The position numbers and the translations under genes are program-made. The notes under the pieces are model-generated. The model was not told the DNA's origin, ran no database searches, and saw only the letters and a list, made by a program, of their open reading frames with translations. DNA of 64,000 nucleotides from NCBI GenBank assembly GCA_030762935.1, contig CM060880.1, positions 18,593,001 to 18,657,000 on the forward strand, read 5' to 3'. Below, piece by piece: positions 44,403-56,292 of this stretch. Position 1 is the stretch's first letter; each line of letters begins with the position of its first letter. The DNA is from Hymenopus coronatus (lineage: Eukaryota > Arthropoda > Insecta > Mantodea > Hymenopodidae).

Positions 44403-44665
44403 CCCTCCGTGGTGTGATGGTTATCTACTAACTTCATACACCCAAGGTCGCGCGTTCAAACCCGGCGGAGGCCGATGAATTTTTCGGGCAGAAAATCCTT
44501 CGGAAGGGAAGTAAAGTCGTTGGTCCTGTATCGTAGATCTACGGCACGTAAAAGAACCTCAAGCCTGATAAAAAGGTCTCTAAGCAAACTTAAGCAATCT
44601 TTCACGCCCAGTATAGAATGAGACGCTGAGAACCACAACAGTTAAAGAGCGTCCATAAATAAAAT
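44403..44665 (+). repeat. SINE family A copy, full length
   Basis: A box CCGTGGTGTGATGGTTATC, B box GCGCGTTCAAACCCGGCGGA, TTTTTCGGGCAGAAAATCC, ACGGCACGTAAAAGAACCTC and CAATCTTTCACGCCCAGTAT, with end AAAGAGCGTCCATAAATAAA. This is one of the two best copies for the consensus. Confidence 0.93.
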
Positions 44666-45296
44666 TCCATTTCCATTTTTTACCTGTACTGTGCACTTGC
44701 GATAAGCTATTCGAAAAATTTAGACTGGCTTACAAGTTTTCAAGAACTGCCTTTACTCCATTTTATACCTGCAACATTTATAAATTTGGGGAAAAGCTCG
44801 ACACTTATGGTTTAGATCGCAGTGCATCCTGACACGTCTGCGCGTGCTGTTAATGTAAACCTCCATACACACGCTCCAGTGGCAATAAAGCAGCAATCAG
44901 TGAATGAGGGATTCCAGCACGTCCGATGTTTAATGTACCGCATTAATCTAGACAACAATCTCGCGGAACCTAACAGAAACACAAGCTGAGTATTCCCAGA
45001 GAGTGTGCAGCGCGTAGGCTTCTTGCGGGTCACAGACATTCTTGCCCTCTCAGTGTGACCTGCGACCTGTGCTTCATTACGCAACAAGAAGGGCTCTAAA
45101 CCGGTTATGAAGGGCGACCTTGCAGTTGTAGTGCAGTCTCAAGGCTTGCATTTAAATACACCCCGACATGCTGCTATACCTGTTCTTTGGTATAATAATT
45201 CAGCACCTTTTGGACGTCTAATATGCAGATGGTAACATTGTTTCAAGGCAATGTTTGGGAGCAAAGTCTTGAAACAGGAGCATTTAGGTGAAACTG
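44666..45296. other. unassigned stretch
   Basis: Includes a slightly GC-richer block (44820-45130) with a 91-codon minus frame (44812-45087). No family recognised. Confidence 0.35.
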
Positions 45297-46087
45297 TAAA
45301 AAAACCTTATGTGTTCCATTCACATGACTTTCTCTACATCTCTGTAACAAATTATTTTTAAAGAGCTCAAGCTTCTATCTACTTCATGTTCATCAAGATA
45401 AACATTAGCAGAAATGCCTTCTTATAATCCGAAAAGAAATAAGGGGGATACACTAGGTTAAAACGACATTAAAAGCTGCTTGCCATGTGGATGAAATCCG
45501 TTTTATGCATTGCCAGGAGTTCACAAATCTCCGTATGCAAAAAGTTTTAAATATCTTAAAACTGAAAAAATAACAAGCAATATCTCAAAAATGGTCAGCT
45601 ATGCGAATATATATGAACATAAATTATATGTTTTAACGAGATCTACATTTTTTGTGTAGTAAGTTTTTGTGTATCTCTTTCGGTTTACTAGTTAAGTAAA
45701 ATTCTGTAAAATTCATCCAGAATAAAGAGGTCTTCAGAGGCTATTCCCAGAAAATTCAAGATATACTTTTTGTTTGCCGTGTAAATGTTTTTAATATACG
45801 GTATTTTAATCAAAATCGTTAGGGCCAGTTTTGAGAAAATCAAAATTTTCGAAAATTGTTTCAGGTAAAGGGTTAAGTTTGGTATTTAACATCTTTTCGT
45901 TTTTGAATTATGCTGTCCACAGATACACACGCGCGCGCGCGCGCACACACATTCTTTTATTATTTTTGTTTATTCAGGTGATCTTAAAACATTATTTCCG
46001 GTGAAATCTCGGTATCGAATTTTTGGGTGCATTACAATATCTTCTCTATACACTATGTACACAGTACGCGTAGCGAAAGTAAAAAGC
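45297..46087 (+). repeat. R1 copy, near full length
   Basis: Starts CTTATGTGTTCCATTCACAT and ends ACACTATGTACACAGTACGC. The CA tract has become mixed CA/CG (CACACGCGCGCGCGCGCACA). About 70 bp before the hairpin are deleted, including TCGCATCCTTGGAAG. Confidence 0.92.
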
Positions 46088-46251
46088 ATGAGGTGGTTAA
46101 GCTTCTTTAACGCTAAAACAAACTCACATTTTGCGATGTATAACTAGTACATTCTTTTTTTAAATTGTCTACCGCTTATCCATAAGTTTTATTGATTTCA
46201 TTTTATAGTACCGACATGCTCTTGGTGTATTAAAAGAGTATTGAAATATCC

Positions 46252-46252
<1 letters not shown>

Positions 46253-46290
<38 letters not shown>
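46253..46290. repeat. (GT)n microsatellite
   Basis: About 19 GT units adjoining the 3' end of a SINE F copy. Confidence 0.95.
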
Positions 46291-46294
<4 letters not shown>

Positions 46295-46560
46295 AATTGT
46301 TGCATTTATGTAGCTCCCTTTAACTTCTATGCTCATGCCGGGGGCTTCGAGTTGAGAAACAACTGCTAGTGTTTTTCTTGTAGGTGCTTAATGTTATGTT
46401 TGTAACTATTAAACACACAGACACATTCACTCCCACATTCATACTTCCAGACTCAGTTGGGATAGAGAATGATTCTTCTTAAAGAAAAATTCCCCATCCC
46501 GAATCGAACCCAGGACTTCTGTGTTGGGAAGCCAGGACGCTGACTCCTCGATCTCAGAGA
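46291..46560 (-). repeat. SINE family F copy
   Basis: TGCATTTATGTAGCTCCCTT, ATGCCGGGGGCTTCGAGTT, TACTTCCAGACTCAGTTGGG, AGAATGATTCTTCTTAAAG and reversed B box GAATCGAACCCAGGACTTC. Confidence 0.85.
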
Positions 46561-46843
46561 CTTCTTTTCCTTTTTAATTTGTGGATTCTCCTTTAACTTC
46601 TAAAGTCATGTCAGGGGCTCTAGCTGGGGAAACAGTTTATGGGTGGTGATTTTACCCTCTGAACTGTAGGTGTTTTTGCTTTAGAGAGCTTGAAATTACT
46701 CGACCTTCGTCTCCTCAGGATAAGGGAAAATCCCAAAGAAAAGAAAAAAAAAAATTGCGGGTAACTCACCCCAAGCGAGAATCGAACTCACGAACCTCTT
46801 GAATGTAAAACAGACACGCCACCGCCACGCTACCGAGGCGAGT
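46561..46843 (-). repeat. SINE B-head/F-tail mosaic
   Basis: The minus strand starts with a clean head, GCCTCGGTAGCGTGGCGGTG (A box) and GAGTTCGATTCTCGCTTGGG (B box), and then GATTTTCCCTTATCCTGAGG, all family B. From the middle on it carries GCCCCTGACATGACTTTAGA and AGTTAAAGGAGAATCC, which is the family F tail. Confidence 0.8.
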
Positions 46844-46844
46844 T

Positions 46845-47325
46845 GCATAAATTGTGCTTCACCGAAATTCACATTTTTTGGTGTAGTAACTTTTTGTCTA
46901 TGTATCTCTTACGGTTAATCGGTTATCACAAAGTCATGCAGAGTCATCTTATTTTTCATGAAAATGTCTTAAATCATGCTATTTTAATAAAAAGAATTGG
47001 CCACTTTTACAAAATGAACTTTTTCGAAAATTCTTCCATGTAAAAAGTAGTTTGGGACGGGACACTCTTGGAAATCTTCATGCTGCATTCTTAGACGTTG
47101 GTCTTGAATATTAAGTTTGTATTCAGCAGAGCTTTCGTCTCAGTCGATGTGTTTGCGCACGCGCACAAACTTGTTTGTAAAATTGGTTTCCTTTTTTCTT
47201 TTTCTTAGTCAGGAGACCACATAACGTGTATTTTCATTGAAATCTCGGTTACGAATATTTGGGTGTATACAATACCTTTATACCTGCGATGTGCGATGTA
47301 CATGGTAGAGAAAGTAAAAATTAAG
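46845..47325 (+). repeat. R1 3' half
   Basis: GCATAAATTGTGCTTCACCG, TCTCTTACGGTTAATCGGTT, CAAACTTGTTTG at the microsatellite end, TTGAAATCTCGGTTACGAAT and the end GATGTACATGGTAGAGAAAG. Confidence 0.82.
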
Positions 47326-47640
47326 TGGTATATTTCCTTGATATATCTCTTCTTTTCTAAATAAGCTGCAGGTAGAAACAATCCAGTTACATTGGTGCAA
47401 TGTAAGGACCTGCGGTATAACCAATGCTACCCCAGTTTTTATATTACTACATATTTAAAGTTGCAAAAGATGTTTAGCATACAGGCAGGGCAATAACAGT
47501 TTATTAAATCCAAGAATTTTAATGTCGTACTGTTGTTTTATCTGACAATTACCATGAGAAAATTGTTATCGTACATTTCATTGCACAAACGCGCGATGAT
47601 CTACAACGTGTAATAAATTGATAATTAAAATACAAAACGA

Positions 47641-47671
<31 letters not shown>

Positions 47672-47844
47672 ATATAAATATCTTGGTGATATACAAATGC
47701 AAATTAAAGAACAATATGTATGTTAGTTTTGCATATATTATTAATATATATTATATACATATATATTTATGTTCTTGAGTTAATTCAGGAGAGGATTTAT
47801 CTAAAGAATTTGAAAATCATAAGTTGTATTTCACGAATAATTTT
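47326..47844. other. unassigned, with (CA)n/(TA)n tract
   Basis: CA units at 47640-47662 pass into TATATATA. No gene recognised. Confidence 0.4.
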
Positions 47845-48090
47845 TGGTTCCCAAGGTCACGGATTCAAACCCGGCGGAGAACGATGGAATCTTTTCGGGC
47901 GTAAAAATCCTCAACATGACTTCCTTCGGAAGGGAAATAAAGCAATTTTGTGTCGTAGAATTACGGCACGTAAAAGAACCTAATATCTGATAAAGAGGCC
48001 TCTGAGCAAAATTAAGCGGTCTTTCACGCCCAATACAGAACAGGACGCTGAGAGACAAAGCAGTTAAAGAGCGTCCATAAATATAACTCT
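47845..48090 (+). repeat. SINE family A copy, A box missing
   Basis: B box CACGGATTCAAACCCGGCGG, TTTTCGGGCGTAAAAATCCT, TTACGGCACGTAAAAGAACC, AATTAAGCGGTCTTTCACGC and AAGAGCGTCCATAAATATAA. Confidence 0.92.
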
Positions 48091-49317
48091 TTTTATTTTA
48101 TTAAGTGGGATAATGTTTCAAGCGCTTACAAATATGAATAAACATCAAAATACTGATGTGCATATTGCAATAAATAAATAAATAAATAAATAAAATCTTC
48201 CCATGTTAGCTGTACTATTTAGTTTTCCATCATTGTTTTTCACTTGACAAAATTGTTAAAACCGTTTCTATATTATATTTCTATTCATTTACTCGTATAT
48301 GACCTAAGGCTCAGCGAACAAATTAATTTAACTATTTTCCTCTTTCACGATTTTTTGGTCGATATTCTAGAAGCCATTTTGATATTTGAATTTAGCACTT
48401 GCTTCCATTACTTCATTTTTCCTATGTATAGCCAAGGATTAAGTCAAGTAGATATTATATTAGCAGCTAATTATCCTCAGTATTGTTGAACTTGTAAATT
48501 TTAACGAGCGGAATTTCCCTCATTGTGAAGGTACAGCTTGCGACCATGAGACATGCACAAGTCATGGCCACGTGGTCCAAGGGCAAGAGGCGGTAGGTAG
48601 AAATGATTCAACTGCAAGTGCTGGCCGAAGGCTACGAAATCAACTCTCTCTTTCATCTATTGCGTCGTCCGGTTAAGTAACAACATTGTGGATAATAAAA
48701 CTGCTTGGACTTGTGCTACATTCACTTTTTATACCAAGTTTTATTGTAGATAATTAAAGATGATGTTTCAAACCAGAGATATCCTTAGAGAACAACAGCG
48801 ATACATTCTTTATAGGAATTCTGGCCAGAAATCAGATGCAGTAACTGTGATTCATATTGCTTATAAATTCCACTTAAACATCAAGATTCTGTGACATTCA
48901 TTTGTCTCTGGAATGCTCAGAATTCTTGATACGTCGTTATAACATGCGGTTTAGGATGGCTCTTGCTGAACTATAACTTTTGCCCTGTGTTTGGAGTTAG
49001 GAAAGATCAATTTGCAATTACCGGGATCGTGCATGCAGAAGTGTTATCCACAGAAACGGACTTTGTACTTTTGATGTTTAGGATAAGTTACAAACTAGAC
49101 TATTATTTTCTATCCTATTTAAGTTATGATTTGGTTTACTATGCATTTATATTTGATGATATTCACCTGCAGAATAACCCCCAATAATCAACGAGCTGCT
49201 GGCACCATTACCGCATGAAACTCCCGTCCCCAATGTGTATCACGTCGTCTTACACATTCAAAGCACGAGAAGAAAAATAGTTTTAATATTTCATCATGTA
49301 TGACCTTTGGCTAGCAT
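48091..49317. other. unassigned stretch of about 1.2 kb
   Basis: Contains an AAAT microsatellite (48170-48194) and two plus frames of 81 and 74 codons (48244-48489, 48963-49187), both hydrophobic and AT-driven, with no recognised family. Confidence 0.4.
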
Positions 49318-49372
49318 TACATGATCCAAGGTCGTGGGTTTAAGCCTGGCACAAACCAATGTTGTTGTTTTT
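49318..49372 (+). repeat. SINE family E head fragment
   Basis: AAGGTCGTGGGTTTAAGCCT and GGCACAAACCAATG, then a T run. Only the B-box half is present. Confidence 0.5.
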
Positions 49373-49559
49373 TTTTAAAAAAGTTAGTCCTCTACCATTT
49401 TATGTTGATCACCATAAAACGCTGTATCCAAAATTACTTCCAATTTGACTTGGTAACATGCAAGATGCTGAAACATTCAACCGCTTATATGAAGAGTTGT
49501 GTTTATTTGCCATGATTTTAAACAAAATCTTCACTGATGGCGACTAAAAAGGCTTTACG

Positions 49560-49765
49560 CTGGCCAAACTACAGAGGTGCCCTTTTTTTCGGTGTGGAGA
49601 TGAGTCATCCCGATATTCAGTGGCGCCGACTTCATCTTGGTTAGGATGAGTTCAGATGAAGTTTTCCCTCATTCTCAGATGAACTCTATGGACTCAGCAT
49701 CATTTGAACATCCCTTCACCTATTTCTCTTATTCACAGTCTATATGACTACCTAAGAACACCAAA
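49560..49765 (+). repeat. SINE family B copy, diverged
   Basis: GATGAGTCATCCCGATATTC, TTTTCCCTCATTCTCAGATG, AACTCTATGGACTCAGCATC, TTTGAACATCCCTTCACC and TATATGACTACCTAAG follow the family B body order. Confidence 0.6.
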
Positions 49766-50627
49766 AATAAAACACATTTTGGAGCTTTAGGTGCTAGCAA
49801 AAAGATTACTTGAAATTAATCAGCCCTACAGTTTTGAGCATAAATTTTAAAAGATGGTTGTAGTAATGTTTTCGTTCAATAAGTTGAAGGAATACAGTAG
49901 ATACCCTCAGTATATGAATAAGAATTTATAATATGCGCTAAAACCACAGTTCTTTACTTTTCCTCTCACACTGAGATTATCATGTCTTTTTTTCTTTTCC
50001 TTCTCCAACACAAAGCTATTGGAGGTATTTTTTTTTTCTTTCTTTTCTTTCTTCAACTTTATCCTTGAAAACTTGGGGCTAGGTAATTTGTTTGCTACAG
50101 GTTTCGGAGCCTGATTTATCTACAGTGCAGCATAACAAGGTAACGGAAGCAGACAGAAGTTGGTACAACTTGTTAAACCATTACCAGCACAGCGGGACTT
50201 CTACAACGGTTAATACTCCCTGGGATCCCGAATTTCTCCCGAGATAATAAACGAGGGAAGGCTAGAAAGTTGCCGCCGATAGTGACTTCCGCAAACAAGA
50301 AGAGCACTTTACCTGCTCAATCGTGATCTGCTTTCTAGTCCAACAAGACCTTCTTATTAATTGTCATGCATGAACAGTTCTCACGTCTTTACTCTGGTCG
50401 GTCTAGAGGTCGCAGCACGAGGTTTGGGAATTACATTAGGTGTTCTCATGACATCTTACTTAGCACCATTACCATCCTCATTTGCTCATCGATATCAAAC
50501 TTTAGCTCAGGTGTAACAGTTTCGCACTGAAATTAATTTATGAAACTGATGTAAATGTAAATTCTTTACATTCACAATCGACACCATATCCACTCTATTT
50601 ACGTTTTTTGACTCCTATATGCAACGC
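49766..50627. other. unassigned stretch
   Basis: T-rich tracts at 49985-50060; otherwise nothing recognised. Confidence 0.35.
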
Positions 50628-50822
50628 AACGCTCCATTCACATGACTTTCTCTATATTTCTGCAACAAATTATTGTTAAAAAGTTTATGCTTCGTTTTAC
50701 TTCATGCTAATCGAGAAAAAATTAGCAGAAATAGTCTTATTACCTGCTTCCATGCAAGTAGAAGGGAAATAAGGTTAGCAGCATAGGCTAAATGTGTAGT
50801 CAAAAGCTGGTTACATTTTAGA
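50628..50822 (+). repeat. R1 5' fragment
   Basis: CGCTCCATTCACATGACTTT, CTACATCTCTG-equivalent CTATATTTCTGCAACAAATT, CATGCTAATCGAGAAAAAAT and TAGTCAAAAGCTGGTTAC. Confidence 0.9.
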
Positions 50823-51517
50823 TACATTTATTGCTGTGAACCGTCAATTGGCTTACGTATACAAAGCGATTCCGCAACGACTGAATTTATAAAGTTTGAA
50901 GCACATTTATGGACGCGTTTCAGCTTTGGAATACACCTGGCAAAAAAAAAAAAAAAAAAATCACTGTACTTTATACGGAATGCACATATTAAAACAATGC
51001 TCGGACAGTTGGGAAAGCAAGTTCCATGCAACCAAAATAGAAACGGATACTAATATTCCTTAGCAATGAACTGGTTTGAAATTAAGGTTATAAACTAAGT
51101 ATATAGTGTAATGCAACCTCTTTGCTTGTTGGAATAGTTGCAAATATTCACTCTACAGAATAATAACACATCCATAAAGGGTTTTTCCTTCCTTCTAACT
51201 TATGACTCTACAGATGATGGATTAAGGTGATGTATCAGCGAAATTTGGAAATTCCAACTATGTATGATATCCTACTGAAATTTATACCAGTTGTTATATA
51301 CACAATAATGGTGATAATTATTGCCATGTATCAAAATTCTAGCCTTCGTGGCTATTTAAATAACAATGTTCACTGTCTGAATTAATTGGTTTGATAAACA
51401 TGAACCATGTTATGCAGTTTTAAAAACCACTCACTTACAAAGTCACGTTTTACAGAAAATGAGATTACAAATAGATCTGTCATATTACATTTTAATACTA
51501 GCCCTAATTAGTGAAAG
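50823..51517. other. unassigned stretch
   Basis: Nothing recognised except an A run at 50942-50959. Confidence 0.35.
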
Positions 51518-52212
51518 AAAAAAAATCCCATGCGTTCCATTCACATAACTTTCTATAGCTGTTCCAGACAAACTATTCTTGTATCTACATCACGCTAATT
51601 AAGATAAACATTAGCAGAATTGGTGTTATTACTTGCTTAAATTGAAGCCAATAGCAAGGAATATCTGAAAACGTTCAACTCTACAAGAAAAACGTAGGAA
51701 CAGAGCATAAAATGTGTGTTTTAACGAGATCTTGTATAGTACCTTTTTGTCCGTTATGGTTTAACAGTCATGCAAAACTCTACAAAATTCATCTGGAATA
51801 AGTAGATCTTCATAGGCTGATCCTGAAAATTCAAAATATACATTTTATTTGCGATGTAAATATATCAAATATACGGCATTTTAATTAAAATCGTTAGAGA
51901 CCTTTTTGAGACAACATTTTCAAAAAATGTTCCATGTAAAGGGTACTTGGGGGTGGGGGGATTTTCTTGAAAATCTTTGTGTCGCATTCGTGGAACATAT
52001 TGAACTTAAATGCCAAGTTTGGTATTAAGCCGATTTTTCGTTTTTGAGCTATGCTGTCCAGATATACACACGGACCTTTTTCTAAAAAAGTCGGACTTAG
52101 GGGACTTCAAAACATATTTCCGGTGAAATTTCGGTATCGAATTTCTGGGTGCAATACAATACCTTCTCTATCCACATGTACATAGTATATACGGGCTAGA
52201 GAAACTAATAAA
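51518..52212 (+). repeat. R1 copy with 5' internal deletion
   Basis: Starts TCCCATGCGTTCCATTCACA, jumps from TTATTACTTGCTT straight to AAATTGAAGCCAATAGCAAG, then holds TGTGTCGCATTCGTGGAACA, TTTCCGGTGAAATTTCGGTA and the end ACATGTACATAGTATATAC. Confidence 0.9.
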
Positions 52213-53356
52213 CGATACGGATGGAGAAAGTCATGTGAATGTAGTACTTAAGAAATCTATGTATTTATTTACTTTCAATTCCGTAGAAGAGCATAAAGAA
52301 CTTGTTAGAAGTTTACGGATTCGGTATCGTTTTGAAAGGTACTTTTAAAGGTGAGTTTACTCGGCTCGAGTTTTACTTCATTTGCAATTGCTCAGGTGAT
52401 CTAGAGAACGGTAATATTATACCGTCTTGAACCTCATGAAAACTAATGAGAAGCATTACTCTGGCAACAAATGGGCTCCATTTAACACACACCATTCAGA
52501 AACATTCTTCTGAAGCACTGGAGAGAAAACTTTATTGGATACAATTCACAGCGGTTTATGGCTATGGTGACATTTTCAATTTTACAGCCACTATGAAGCT
52601 TTAGATTCGGAAAAGGTTATATCCATCATTTGCTTTCAAGGAAAATGGTTAGACTAGAGTCATTTCAAGCGGAAAGTCAAGGCGTTGAATGAATTATTAT
52701 GGAGTCACGTGTGGAAATGAAGCTCTCTTCTGTTCTGGGAGGGAACGCCCTAAATACGTCACATAAACGCATAGAGGAAAAGTAATACCTGGGGTAGAGC
52801 TTACAAATTCAGTCTAGTCTTCACATTGCTTTTCAAAAACATCTCGAAATAACTCAGGATTATTATTTTAAAATTTGTCCTCAAAAATCTGAGCTGGTGC
52901 ATAGAGAAAGTCAAGCTCTTATGTGCCCCATACCGTTGGGATCAAATTTCATAGCTGGTATATATATCCTGAAAATTCTAATAACAGTAGGTACTGCTTT
53001 GTGCTTCACGAGGCCATCAATTCATTACAATTAATCACAATTCTAATTGCAGTACGATCTGGAGTAGGGAAGCATAAGGATTAATGGAACTTGCATGCAG
53101 CCGATATATTATGTAACAGAAGTTATTTTTCTGCAGCGTAGAATACGCCCCCGTCCTTTTTAAAGTGTTAAACCTTCTTTTAACAACTAAAGGGAAATTT
53201 CATAAGAAAACTCCTATTCTGGCAGATATTCAACTCCACGGACATCATTAGATGTTCTGGGCTGTATAATTACAATGGTGTTTGAAAAATAATTACATTT
53301 TTACAGCATGTAATAGAAATTGGCTTTTAAATGCACACAGGATCTAGTTGGGTCAC
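52213..53356. other. unassigned stretch of about 1.1 kb
   Basis: No repeat or frame of interest recognised. Confidence 0.4.
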
Positions 53357-54053
53357 TTAAGGGGAGCGAAGTGTCCTATCTTGCCAATGTTAAAATTTGA
53401 CCCACTATCTCTGCAATTTGTTTAAGATAATGAGTTAAATTTTTCAAGCTATATTCAGCAATACCTATTGATGAAAAATAGAATACTTCTGTTGATTAGA
53501 AGAAAAGGTATGTTTTTTTTTTAAATGATCTTAAAATTTTATTGAAAAATTACAATTTTTAACTTAAAATAAACTAATCGATATACATAAAAACGTTTTC
53601 GTTAAAATTAAGCCTATTTAGGTGTAAATGTAAAAATTTCAGCCCATAGAGTCAATTAGTTTCTTAGATAATGGGGCATTTGTAAAGATAATTTTACTTC
53701 TTTAGAACTTGCTTTCAAACGCACAATTTATTAAAAAAAAAATGTAACCTAACTTTCCAAACACATCTTTACAGTACTTCGAAACTCTCACCTGAAGGAA
53801 ATATGAGTGGGATGCCAATACTGCGAATAGCTAAAGTAAAACTTAAAAGATCAAAATAAACAAAAGATATATTCTCTAATACTAACATCTACAAAGTTAT
53901 GGATGTTTTAGAGTGAGTGTACCAAAATGTTCTAAAAAACTACTACGCAGGATCATTTACAACTGTTTACAATTACTGTAGCTCAATGAAAGTTATACCA
54001 AAATGATTCATAATTTTCATATGTAATGACATTTCCATTTCGACTCCCCTTAA
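53357..54053. mobile_element. TTAA-flanked MITE, copy 2
   Basis: TTAAGGGGAG at the left (TTAA 53357-53360) and CTCCCCTTAA at the right (TTAA 54050-54053) form a perfect 10-bp inverted repeat. The interior is about 689 bp and collinear with copy 1 at 7983-8709, for example AAGCCTATTTAGGTG, GATAATGGGGCATTTGTA, TGAAGGAAATATGAG and AAACTACTACGCAGGATCAT. No transposase is encoded. Confidence 0.92.
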
Positions 54054-55999
54054 GTTACCAGATACTTTTATACACTTATTGTTATCATTCCAAATTTTCA
54101 GATGAATTCCTGGAGTAGTTCCAGAGGAAAACTTTATTTTAATGATGCAGGGTAAAATTTCCTTGCTGTGCATATTTTAATTTGAACCAAATTTCAATTT
54201 TGTATTCCCAAATGCCTTACAAACTTACCAAATTATTCAGAAATAAAATACAATTGTTTTAGAAAACAAATTCAACAATATAAACTTACTTTTTACGCAG
54301 TTTAATTAATAAAATATAAATAATTTTGGATTCCTGCTCTCCAGGTAAATGACCAACTATGTATACTACTGAAATTCCTACACATTACATTATCAACAAT
54401 CTACAGCTAAAGTAAATACAATGAATTAGCTCCAAATCCCCTACTGACCATGCTCCCACGTTTTGCTGCAATTCCTTACTAAAGAACAGGCTATAAGCAC
54501 AGATGCTTACAATAGCATACCAACTAGAAATATTTCCAGTTGATAATCTCACTGACTCTCCAAACAGGAGTTATATTTCAGGGATTTCAAATATCAGAAT
54601 ATATATAAATCCAGAAGCCTAGAAAACAGCTGGCAAATTATGCAGCAACTATTTCACGATTGTTATCAATGTACCACTACGAAGTAGTATGAAGCAGAAA
54701 CGTATTGATTCCCTATTTGTTTAATGTGTCCGAGTAATAATTTCTGGATAAATTATCAAATCACGGATTATACCAGATTATTTCAGCTAAGGGATTTCTA
54801 TTTGCCGGGCTTGCAGATCGTGGTCTAGAAGGTATCGAAGACACCAAAGTTTCACCAAGGATTGCACCTGGCATCTTCAGGGGTGAGTTGATCCGTAGTC
54901 CTCGCAATTGCATTACAAGAATGGCTGGTACCTGCAGAGGCATTTGTGTGGTGGAGGAGGAGGCTGAAGTGCTGGTGTTTTCATGTAAATTGAGGATTGC
55001 ATAGGTAGGAGGCGTATCGAATTTGATTACATTACCCAGCTGATGGGGATACGCAAAGTAGAATATCAAGATATGCAGACATGAGAATGGTCAATATGTG
55101 AAATTGGCCAACGTTAAGTTTGCTTTATTCAAGGTCTAGGTCACTCTGACATTTCTGCCACAAATGTTTGAAGTTAAAATAAAATCTAAGTAGGTGATCA
55201 AAGGCTACAATAATGGCATCACATTTTCTGCCAGTAGGTTTACGATACGTAGAGATCATCAAACTCCACTCCAGAGTATTGACACTATTACCTAATGCCA
55301 CATCGTGAAACCTATCGACGTGAGATGAAGTCACAGATCTACAGCCAAAGGGGATAAAATAAAGTCCGTAAGTTTATAAATTCACATTTACATGTTATTA
55401 CACAGTATTATATTTTCCTAAAATCTGAGAGTGCAGATGCTGTCTTCTGCCGAGTAATTTCAAATCAATACGTGTGATTACGCAATATGTCTGATGAGTT
55501 TTAATTTTCACCTTCGATAAGTAGATCCCCCCCCCCCATTTTGCTAAGTCTCCTGCATATAATTTGTATTTACATGAACCGACATGTCACAAACGGATGA
55601 TGTTAACAAATAAGAGACCGAAACAGGCAAATGCCTAAGGAAGAAAATGAACTAATATACACAGTATATTAAAAGAAATGCAGACACATCCTTTAGCAGA
55701 AGATAAAAATGACTACAATACCAGAAGTGTAAAAACTTGCCTGCACCTTTTGCATGGCTGAATTTAACCAAGCAGAACTGTGGTACATGACTCATTGCTG
55801 CATACAATAAGTTACGCGATGATTTTAAATTACCGATTGATTTGTTAACAAAATTGGCTATCTGCGTATTCTTTTTATATTTTCAGTATTTTAGTGTAGA
55901 TATATTTTAATTTTTGTTAATGTGTCTGTGCAATTTACCTTATTGCACCAAAGGCTGAACAAATTGAATTGAAGATCTGTCTGACAGCAAAAATACGTC
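54054..55999. other. unassigned stretch of about 1.9 kb
   Basis: Largest island without R1 or SINE. It holds two minus-strand frames of 102 codons (54761-55069) and 69 codons (55125-55334) in series. The former includes TPPTYAILNLHENTSTSASS and ends PLAEIIWYNP; the latter includes WSLMISTYRKPTGRK. I recognise neither. They could be pieces of one degenerate coding region read right to left. Confidence 0.4.
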
Positions 56000-56292
56000 C
56001 CTCGGGGACGTTCTCTGAGGTTTAGGGGTAACATGCAGCCGCTAGTTTCCAAGGTCGCAGGTTCAAACTCGGTGGAGGGTGATCAGATGTTTTTCGGGCG
56101 TAAAATCCTTAGCATGGCTTCCTTCGGAATGGAAGTAAAGCCAGTGATCCCCGTGACGTGTATTTACGGCACGTAAAAGAACCTAAGCATGATACAAGGC
56201 CTATGAGCAAAATTAAGCGACCTTTCACGCCTTGGGACGCTGAGAATCACAGCAGTTAAAGAGCGTCCATAAAAAAACTCAATTTCAATTTT
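56000..56292 (+). repeat. SINE family A copy, full length
   Basis: A box TCTGAGGTTTAGGGGTAAC, B box GCAGGTTCAAACTCGGTGGA, TTTTTCGGGCGTAAAATCCT, ACGGCACGTAAAAGAACCTA, TTAAGCGACCTTTCACGCC and AAAGAGCGTCCATAAAAAAA plus CTCAATTTC. A short deletion removes the CAATATAGAATGG segment. Confidence 0.93.
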
